From: Paulinella micropora
Taxonomy: Eukaryota; Cercozoa; Imbricatea; Euglyphida; Paulinellidae
NCBI GenBank assembly: GCA_019918135.1
Contig: WBZZ01003076.1
Span: 670,001 to 734,000, forward strand
Length of the DNA stretch: 64,000 bases
Direction of reading: 5' to 3'
This document shows positions 18,106 through 25,323 of this stretch, piece after piece. The first letter of the stretch is position 1. Each line of letters begins with the position of its first letter. The translations under genes and the position numbers were made by a program. Under the pieces are notes generated by a model. The model had not been told where the DNA came from. It worked only from the letters and a program-made list of their open reading frames with translations, and searched no databases.

Positions 18106-19977
18106 GCAAAAGTCCGTCCGCCGCGGGTTTATAGGAATAAAAGCGGGAAGCCGTATATTATCCAGAAGGGTAAAAAATATTATCTTAATTTCGGTAAAAA
18201 GACAAATGATATGAGCACACTTCAAATTGTTAAACTTTTTATGAAATACTTGAGCAGACCAAAAGCAAAGCGGGCAAGAACGAAGAAAGAAGACTTAAGA
18301 AAAGTCCAGAGTTTGTCGGAGATTGAGCAAAATACTAGAACCGCCATTAATGACCACTTAGACAAACTCAGAAAGGAGAAATACGAAAAGATTGATGAGA
18401 TTGACCAAAAAGAGAAAAAAGCACGAGTTGATGCTGAAGAAGAAAAGAAGAGGCAGGAGCGTCGCGGAGACGCAGATGCTAAGGAAAGGCAGGATGAGTT
18501 AGCAAGGATACACCGCAATGAACTATCAGATATTAAGGAACGACAAGAACAAAAAGCCAGAGAATTAAGAAGAGAGCAAAAACTCATAGATGATGTAAAA
18601 TATGAAGAAGATAGAAAAAATAGGATACAAGCATTACCACCGCCACCACAATATCAATATATTATGCCTGCACAGCAGGGGCAACCACAAGAACAACAGG
18701 CACAGCCAGAGGTAAAAGTTAAGCCAAATAAAGAATTTGAAGACTATAAAAAATTAATCATAAATTCTGGAGTTTTTACTCAAGCAGATATAGATAATTG
18801 GGTTCCTAGCAAAATACAAAGTATAGCAGAAAGCATAAAACAATTTCAAGAACAAAAACTGACAATAGACCAAATGAAAAAATCGCTAGGAGCACAAGAA
18901 GCATTAAATAAAAATATAGGAAACAAACTAGAGGAGGCTAAATACAGATTAATGTTGAAGAATGGATTGTCAAATAGTAATGTTGAGAAAAAACTTACTA
19001 TTAAAATTCTTGGTGAAGCATTAAGGGATAAACTTAAAAATGAAGGCCACGATGTTAAAGGTTGGAACCAAAGAGCATCATGGATAATAGACAAAATTGT
19101 AGAACATAAAATAGATGTTGGACAAAAGAAGGACGAAGTAAAAAAGAAACTCGCAGAATATTTGGGATTACAAACGGGAACTGGATTAGAAGATTTAATT
19201 AATAAAGTGTTTTCCGTAAAAAACATTAAAAAGTATCTATCAAGAAAAGAATGGACACATTCAATGAGAAAAAAAGATTATGTTAATGCCCTTATAAATA
19301 AATATAGAAATGAACAACAACCAGAGCAACAGCCTGAGCCACAGCAACAGCAACCAGAGCAACAACAACCAGAGCAACAACAACCAGAGCAACAGCCTGA
19401 GCCACAGCCTGAGCCACAGCAAGAGGAGCCACAGCCCGACACACAGCAACCAGACCCCCAGCAAGAGGGTGAGGGGCGGGGACTAATGACTAATGAAATA
19501 GACAACATAATGAAAAAATATGGATGGTATCTCGGAGCGATAGCAAGTGATGAAATCTACAAACTAAATCCAGAAAAAAGAAAGCGATATGGATTTATTA
19601 TGAATACCCAAAAAAGTTCGCAACCCGGAGCACATTGGATGGCTGTTTATATAGATTTAGATAAAGATAGGTCTGTTGAAGTTTATGATCCATTAGCACT
19701 TTATGAACCTACTGAAGACTTCCAACAACAAATGAAACAACTAGTAAATAAAAGTAATCCAGATAGTTATTTATTAATGAAAGTAAATAAGGTAAAAAAT
19801 CAAAGTGATACCACAGACACATGTGGTTGGCATAGCATGAACTTCCTCATCCAACGCAGTAAAGGCAACAGGTTTAAATTTGCTAGCGGATATACAGACC
19901 TAAAAGAAGACGAAGCGGAAAAATTAAAAGCACAAAATGGATATGGAGATGGTGAGGGATTTAATACATTTATCTGA
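18070..19977 (+). CDS. Adenain-like (C48/Ulp1-fold) cysteine protease with long coiled-coil N-terminus
   Basis: 635 residues. The N-terminal ~45 residues are basic; residues 75-190 form a long charged coiled coil; a Pro/Gln-rich linker and helical region follow; and a PEQQ-type repeat occupies roughly 415-460. The C-terminal ~150 residues are the protease, with catalytic His522 (AHWMAVYID), Asp540 (VYDPLA) and Cys585 (DTCGWHSMNFL). This family matures capsid proteins in adenoviruses, polintons and virophages. The N-terminal extension is far longer than in the minimal ~200-residue enzymes and may be a separate structural part released by cleavage. Frame intact. Confidence 0.88.
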   Translation: MRSMKRNSKISRAKVRPPRVYRNKSGKPYIIQKGKKYYLNFGKKTNDMSTLQIVKLFMKYLSRPKAKRARTKKEDLRKVQSLSEIEQNTRTAINDHLDKLRKEKYEKIDEIDQKEKKARVDAEEEKKRQERRGDADAKERQDELARIHRNELSDIKERQEQKARELRREQKLIDDVKYEEDRKNRIQALPPPPQYQYIMPAQQGQPQEQQAQPEVKVKPNKEFEDYKKLIINSGVFTQADIDNWVPSKIQSIAESIKQFQEQKLTIDQMKKSLGAQEALNKNIGNKLEEAKYRLMLKNGLSNSNVEKKLTIKILGEALRDKLKNEGHDVKGWNQRASWIIDKIVEHKIDVGQKKDEVKKKLAEYLGLQTGTGLEDLINKVFSVKNIKKYLSRKEWTHSMRKKDYVNALINKYRNEQQPEQQPEPQQQQPEQQQPEQQQPEQQPEPQPEPQQEEPQPDTQQPDPQQEGEGRGLMTNEIDNIMKKYGWYLGAIASDEIYKLNPEKRKRYGFIMNTQKSSQPGAHWMAVYIDLDKDRSVEVYDPLALYEPTEDFQQQMKQLVNKSNPDSYLLMKVNKVKNQSDTTDTCGWHSMNFLIQRSKGNRFKFASGYTDLKEDEAEKLKAQNGYGDGEGFNTFI

Positions 19978-20023
19978 ATTATGTATTAAAATAAAAACAT
20001 ATAAAAACATATAAAAACACAAT

Positions 20024-20662
20024 ATGCCAGACTACAAACAAGGAAAGATTTATGCTATCAGATCTCACCAAACTGACAAAGTTTATATTGGTGCGACAAC
20101 ACAAAACCTTTCAATGAGAATGAGTGGTCATTGAGGGGATTACAAAAAAGGAAGAAATAGTACAGCATCGACAGAAATACTGAAACATAATGATGCTTAC
20201 ATAGAACTTATTGAATTATTTCCTTGCGAAAGCAAAATAGAACTAGACAGGCGAGAGGGAGAAATTATAAGACAAATGGATTGTGTTAATAAAAACATAT
20301 CAGGAAGAACAAAAAAAGAATGGGTTGAAAAGAATATAGAAAAACTCACTAGTTATAAAAGAAAATGGTACATAAAAAATAGAGATAAAGTGCTTGAAAA
20401 ACGAAAAGATTACAACCAAACACACAAGAGTGAAATTTCGGAAAGGAATAAAGAATATGTTATGATGAGAAAAGAAAAGATTTCTGCTGGTAAAAAAAAT
20501 GGTATGAAACAAACAAAGAAAAAGTAAGAAAAAGTCATCAAAGAAAATACATTTGCGAGTGTGGTTTTGTAGTGGCAATTGTTAAAAGAAATAGACACAT
20601 TAAAACAACAAAACATATTAATAGTTTATATAGTTTTGAAGATATCCAAAAATTATTCGCAT
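20024..20662 (+). pseudogene. GIY-YIG endonuclease, nonsense plus frameshift
   Basis: From ATG 20024 the N-terminus shows KIYAIRS and VYIGATT, the two strands that name the GIY-YIG nuclease fold. An in-frame TGA occurs at 20132-20134, right after the H of RMSGH; the same frame then continues to 20527 through a Lys-rich helical middle. A second frame takes over near 20500-20530 and ends at 20662 with a CxC...H...H zinc-finger-like end. Such stand-alone GIY-YIG nucleases with C-terminal fingers are common accessory genes in large and small DNA viruses. This copy is inactive unless the stop is read through and the frame corrected. Confidence 0.7.
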
Positions 20663-20670
20663 AATATATC

Positions 20671-21483
20671 ATGGAATACAAGGGAGGAAGAAGTTCTGGT
20701 ATCTATTACATAAATAGTAAAAATAGAATAACGGGAACAGACAGCGACTTTACACACGAAGTCAATATGAAGGGGCTAGACAATCCCACACATTGTAAAA
20801 TTCTTCATATCTATGTTCCGAAGTCGTATTACTCTGTGGCTTCACCATATAATACTTTTACATTATCCGAAGACGGGTATGAGGCTTTAATTACAATACC
20901 TGAGGGCAACTACACAATGAACAACTTAAAAAATAAACTGGCCGAGGTACTGACGGCAGTCAGCCCAAATGACTATACTTATGTGGTATCTAGTAATAAT
21001 ACCAACACAGACCCCGAGGATGGTAAATTAACATTCAGTGTGTCAAACAATGGAGGTATTCAACCGCGGTTTATATTTGATGGTGATACTCGTATTCATG
21101 AGGTAATGGGTTTTGATAGAAATTCAACATATTTCTTTGCTAATGATTTTATTAAATCTCCAAATGTAATTATTCTAACTGGTGAAAAAACTTTGTATCT
21201 TCAATCGGATTTGGTGAATGAAGGTGATAATCATGTGCTTCAAGAAATATACACAGCCAACGAAATTCCTTTTGGTTCTGTCATTTATGATGGAAGCGGG
21301 TCTGAGTATGGTAAAACATTGTCCGCTAATTCAAACAATGTATTCAGGTTTTACTTGACGGACGAAAACGACCAAGCGATTAATCTTAATGGTTTGGGAA
21401 TAGTTATGACATTATTGGTTTATCGTGAAACTAATTATTTTAGTTTATTTAATTCATTTTTCAATTTGTTAAAGGCTAGATAA
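20671..21483 (+). CDS. Penton / minor capsid protein
   Basis: 270 residues beginning MEYKGGRSSGIYYINSKNR, the type of start seen in PLV/virophage minor capsid proteins (single jelly roll, vertex penton). The composition is beta-rich throughout, with GT-S-F motif words near residue 25. It lies immediately upstream of the major capsid gene, the conserved order in this virus group. ATAATATATC precedes the ATG. Frame intact. Confidence 0.78.
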   Translation: MEYKGGRSSGIYYINSKNRITGTDSDFTHEVNMKGLDNPTHCKILHIYVPKSYYSVASPYNTFTLSEDGYEALITIPEGNYTMNNLKNKLAEVLTAVSPNDYTYVVSSNNTNTDPEDGKLTFSVSNNGGIQPRFIFDGDTRIHEVMGFDRNSTYFFANDFIKSPNVIILTGEKTLYLQSDLVNEGDNHVLQEIYTANEIPFGSVIYDGSGSEYGKTLSANSNNVFRFYLTDENDQAINLNGLGIVMTLLVYRETNYFSLFNSFFNLLKAR

Positions 21484-21566
21484 TTATTTTTGATTTAATT
21501 ATTTATTTTTTCTATAAATATATTCTTGTGAATTAGTTAATTTACAACACTTCAAAAAAAGAAAAA

Positions 21567-23018
21567 ATGCCTGTCCAATACGGAGGAGAACTAGTCCATC
21601 AGACTAAGGAACTGCTCACGGGTAAGTATGAATTGAACAAACTTACTGCCCGTGAAGGGTCGGCTGATGTTGTTCTCACAACTGCGGGGGGACTTGAAAG
21701 CACCTTTGAAATCCCTACTCGTCCTTTGAACCTTGCGAGGTCTGTCTTGCGATTTACTTACACCCCTGCCGCATCTGCTGGTTATAATCGTATGTTTATG
21801 GATTGCTTGCCTATGATACAAAGAATTGAACTGCGAAGCCGAAGCGGACAATATTTGTGCAATCTTCAACACGTGGGCAATTACACTAAGATGATTTGGA
21901 AGCCCGAAATTAAATATGAAAAATTTATGGCACTTGAAAACCACGGGGCGGGTGTATCTAGCGGGGCTATGCTTCAAAAGTGTAATGCTGGAAAAGTTGA
22001 AATCGGAAGTGTAGCAGAAAGAAAGGCAATTACTGATGCGGGTGTGCTTGCAGATTTAAGAGGGGCGATTCAAACATATTACAAAGTGCCACTTGTTAAT
22101 GCCCGCCGTCATAATGATACTGCTCTCGCCGATAGCACTGCTGGAAATTATAGCCTTGTTAATGTTCCTTTTGAGGAGGCTAAGTATTTTGAAGGAGGAA
22201 CTAATGCGCAGCCCACCCCTGTCATTAAAGTTAAACTTCCGTTGGGTATGATTTTTGGAACTATTTTTGAACTGGATAAGACTATTGGTTTTAATGAAAT
22301 TTTGGATTTGCGAATTGTGTGGGAGGGTACTAACCGCTCTACTTTCTATGGAACTGATGCAAGTAGTATTTCTACTGGTGCTGCACAGGTTGCTGTTGGT
22401 GCTACTATTTCAAACTTGAATCTGTTTCTTGCTGTAGAGACTGACCCAAATGTCGTCCTTGGTGTACAGCAGAAGATTGCGGGAGAAGGTTTTCCGTTTA
22501 AGATTGAATACCCTATCTCTTGGAAACAGAACCTCTCAACAACAAGCCAAAATTTCGTAGTAAAAATGAACCGCTCACAGGGTGAGAGAATTAGAAGAAT
22601 TTATACTTCCGCATTCCACAACGACGAAAATAAAAATACTGCTTTCGACAATGACAATAGAGCGGGTGCTAAGGTTGAAAAATACTATACAACCCTTGAC
22701 GGCTCGCGACTTCAACAATTTGATGTTGATGTTAAGGAAAATGAAGACTATATGATTTTGAAGGATAAGTTGAAGGGAAGTGCTATCCTAAACAGCGATG
22801 TCTATCATTACAACTGGTTTCATGTGGATACTTGGGACAATAACCGCCCACTATGCGATAAAGATACTGACGGCTATGAAGTAAGCGGTCTGAGCCTTGA
22901 TACTGAGCGACGATATGAATTTGTCGGCACTACTGCCGCCAATAATCATAACCATTATACTTACGCCATTCTTCAACGAAGTGTGCTTGTGAAGGGAATT
23001 GAAATCCTAATGTCGTAG
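21567..23018 (+). CDS. Major capsid protein (double jelly roll)
   Basis: 483 residues. The start MPVQYGGELVHQTKELLTG and the internal pattern of beta strands fit PLV-type major capsid proteins, which trimerise into pseudo-hexameric capsomers. The reading frame is intact. Codon use is less AT-biased than in the accessory genes, as expected for a highly expressed gene. A TATA-like CTATAAATATATT lies 45-55 bp upstream. It is followed by a gene probably expressed in the same late block. Confidence 0.85.
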   Translation: MPVQYGGELVHQTKELLTGKYELNKLTAREGSADVVLTTAGGLESTFEIPTRPLNLARSVLRFTYTPAASAGYNRMFMDCLPMIQRIELRSRSGQYLCNLQHVGNYTKMIWKPEIKYEKFMALENHGAGVSSGAMLQKCNAGKVEIGSVAERKAITDAGVLADLRGAIQTYYKVPLVNARRHNDTALADSTAGNYSLVNVPFEEAKYFEGGTNAQPTPVIKVKLPLGMIFGTIFELDKTIGFNEILDLRIVWEGTNRSTFYGTDASSISTGAAQVAVGATISNLNLFLAVETDPNVVLGVQQKIAGEGFPFKIEYPISWKQNLSTTSQNFVVKMNRSQGERIRRIYTSAFHNDENKNTAFDNDNRAGAKVEKYYTTLDGSRLQQFDVDVKENEDYMILKDKLKGSAILNSDVYHYNWFHVDTWDNNRPLCDKDTDGYEVSGLSLDTERRYEFVGTTAANNHNHYTYAILQRSVLVKGIEILMS

Positions 23019-23071
23019 ATATTTTTGAAACTGATAAAAAGAAAGAAAATTATTTTTTTGTTTTATATAAT

Positions 23072-24310
23072 ATGTCTCACCAGAGAAACTTAGTCGCGCA
23101 AAATCCAGACGGAGATTTTGTAAATGTCAAAGTCGGATATGATGGACATGTTGAAACCAATAATATGAAAACCGCTTTCGGTGAAACAACTACTGCATAA
23201 TTAACACCAGTATTACAAGAAATCTTTCCATATACCATTAATACAAGGGTATGGACAAAAACAGAAATAAAATCATCTGTGTCATTTTTGGATAATATGG
23301 CTGAATTGAAAACAACAGCGGATGATACATCACAAGCATCAATTGTAAGTAAAAAAAGAATAAAATACAGAACAGGAACTGGAATTATGTGTCGCTTTAC
23401 TGCTTTATGGGATACAGATGAAACCGAAGGCTATCAATCATTTATAGGAATAGGAGAAAGTGATGTCAACAACGGATTCTATTTCTTTATGGATGATGCC
23501 GCAGGAATGCACATTCTTCATTCAATAGCAGGAGATGAAAATTTTATTCAACAAGAAGACTGGGACGACCCGTGCGACGGGACGGGCGATATGCCACTTA
23601 TGGATTGGAGTAAAGGAAATGTATTTCAAATTCAATTTCAATATTTAGGCTTTGGTGCTATTACGTTTTCTATTGAAAATCCAAAGACGGGCGAATTTCA
23701 ATTAGTCCATACAATTAAGTATGCGAATGCTCATACAGGTGTAAGTCTGCGAAATACAACTTTACCATTTTCTGCTGGTATATTTAATGCTAATGGAGGT
23801 GAAGGGATACAAATTTTAAAAACAGCCAGTTGTAGTTTGTTTGTTGAAGGAACCAACACTATTAATACAAGTATTACAAACACGACGGAAGGAGACGAAA
23901 AAACAAGCACCACCGAAAGCCCCATTTTAAGTATCAGGAATAAAGCACTATTCAACAATAGTCTAACCAATTATTCAAATGTCTTTCCTTCATTAATAAG
24001 TATTACTAATGAGGATACAAAATCAAATATTGTAAAAATGATATTGAACGGAACACTGACGGGGGCTGGTTTTGTTGATGTGGATGCTAAAACTTCAATC
24101 GTAGATATAGATACTAAAGCAACCGCTGTAGCGAATGGAACAACAATTTTTAAACTTTATGTAAATGGGGCATCAACACAGCAGATTAATCTCAGAACTT
24201 ATGACATTCAATTAACACCGAGTGATATTTTGACATTCACACAAAAGGCTGTGTCGGCTGGGGCTGGTAGTAATATTAATGTTATTGTTAATTTTATAGA
24301 GGACCAATGA
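23072..24310 (+). pseudogene. Putative virion protein, broken by one in-frame stop
   Basis: ATG 23072 starts a 42-codon segment that meets TAA at 23198-23200. The same frame continues without interruption to 24310 (about 412 codons in all). Composition is beta-rich, with acidic patches around residues 150-180 and a Thr/Ser-rich middle; the last ~90 residues look like a receptor-binding or spike domain. I do not recognise the family. Placement after the MCP suggests a structural or attachment protein. ATATAAT stands right before the ATG. A downstream in-frame ATG at 23297 could start a shortened product of ~337 residues. Confidence 0.6.
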
Positions 24311-24340
24311 AGCAAAAAAAGAACTAATACGAAATATCAT

Positions 24341-24721
24341 TTACTTTATCTTTTTTGGTATTATTTTTTTAACATTACCTTTTACAATAGGAGTGGTGTC
24401 GCTCGCTTTCTTTAATACACAACCTTCTTCTGTACATGTAGCAGTCGCTATCTCTTCTCCTACAATAGCCTTTATTTCAGTAATCCCCGTTTCTTTCAAA
24501 TCGGTTGCCGTAAAAGGAGTGCTTTCTTCCTCCATCATTTTCGTCAATGTCTCCTCTAACGGAATAACTACTTTAACATTATCGTCCCTTGGCTTGTATT
24601 GCTCATAGAAAGAAACAATGTCGGGCTTAGTCCATTTAATTGATGGCTTTTTGACATTACTATCAAGGTTCCATTTTTCAATTTCATTCAAGTAGTCTTG
24701 TTTGGTGTTGAGGTCGGCCAT
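24341..24721 (-). CDS. Hypothetical protein downstream of inverted-repeat arm
   Basis: 126 residues from ATG 24721. Starts MADLNTKQDYLNEIEKW; helical N-terminus, then an acidic Thr-rich middle and a Lys-rich end (KKIIPKKIK). No family recognised. It is transcribed out of the right arm of the internal inverted repeat and converges with the gene at 23072. Confidence 0.55.
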   Translation of the reverse strand: MADLNTKQDYLNEIEKWNLDSNVKKPSIKWTKPDIVSFYEQYKPRDDNVKVVIPLEETLTKMMEEESTPFTATDLKETGITEIKAIVGEEIATATCTEEGCVLKKASDTTPIVKGNVKKIIPKKIK

Positions 24722-24723
24722 GA

Positions 24724-24849
24724 TATTTTAGAATTGCGCTTCGTGCTACGCACTCTCGCTTATTCTAAAACATCGGAAAAAATTTTAAGAAAAAATAATT
24801 AAAAGAAAACGATGTTTTGTGATGACGGCAGTCAGAACAAAATATCATA
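24724..24849 (-). repeat. Internal inverted repeat, right arm (~125 bp)
   Basis: Inverted partner of 17980-18105. Both ends are almost identical between arms (outer GATATTTTGTTCTGAC..., inner GCGCAATTCTAAAATATC), while the middle AT-rich 30 bp differ. A third partial copy lies at 25240-25323. Confidence 0.85.
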
Positions 24850-25111
24850 TATATTTTTTTACTTCACTTTTAATGTCAGTAAATTTATCAAACCACGGCT
24901 GTTTCATAACCCATTCAAGGTATGGCTTATCAATAACCGCTATATCTTGAATTTTCTTGCCACGATATTTACCAAATGGAAAAGTATCCTTTGGCTTTCC
25001 TGCCCGCGCATTTTCAATCATTTGGATTTCGTCAGTAATTATCTTTTTAACATCGGTAATAGAAAATGTTTCTTTTTTTATTTTCAATAGAGAGTTTCTC
25101 AAACTTCTCAC
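24845..25111 (-). CDS. ExoX-C-like small protein
   Basis: Open for 88 codons. The C-terminal half has FGKYRGKKIQDIA and DKPYLEWVMKQPW, the pattern of the small domain found at the C-terminus of ExoX-type exonucleases and in DUF3820 proteins. No catalytic exonuclease domain is attached. No ATG is present at the upstream end; the first in-frame ATG is at residue 31, so either a short protein starts there, a non-ATG start is used, or the 5' end has been lost. Possibly a DNA-repair or replication accessory factor. Confidence 0.55.
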   Translation of the reverse strand: MRSLRNSLLKIKKETFSITDVKKIITDEIQMIENARAGKPKDTFPFGKYRGKKIQDIAVIDKPYLEWVMKQPWFDKFTDIKSEVKKYI

Positions 25112-25239
25112 ATAATCTGGTGAGGGTGGTCATCGGTCTATATAGAGTGGTAAAAAATTTTATGGAAAAAATTAATTAATTGATATTTTATTCAGATACT
25201 TCGTATCTTCATAAAACATCGTTTTATACTTTAATAATG

Positions 25240-25323
25240 GACGATGTTTGAGAATATAGATTCAACAAGTTGAATCCATAGCGAGAGTGCGTAGCACGAA
25301 GTGAAATTCTCAAATATCAAAGC
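25240..25323 (-). repeat. Third, partial copy of the internal repeat
   Basis: Contains GCGAGAGTGCGTAGCACGAAG and AATTCTCAAATATC words shared with the right arm at 24724-24849, and GATGTTTGAGAATA as in the arm's AACATC/TTAGAATAA region. It also has a small dyad GATTCAACAAGTTGAATCC not present in the other arms. It overlaps the 3' end of the polymerase gene. Confidence 0.65.
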
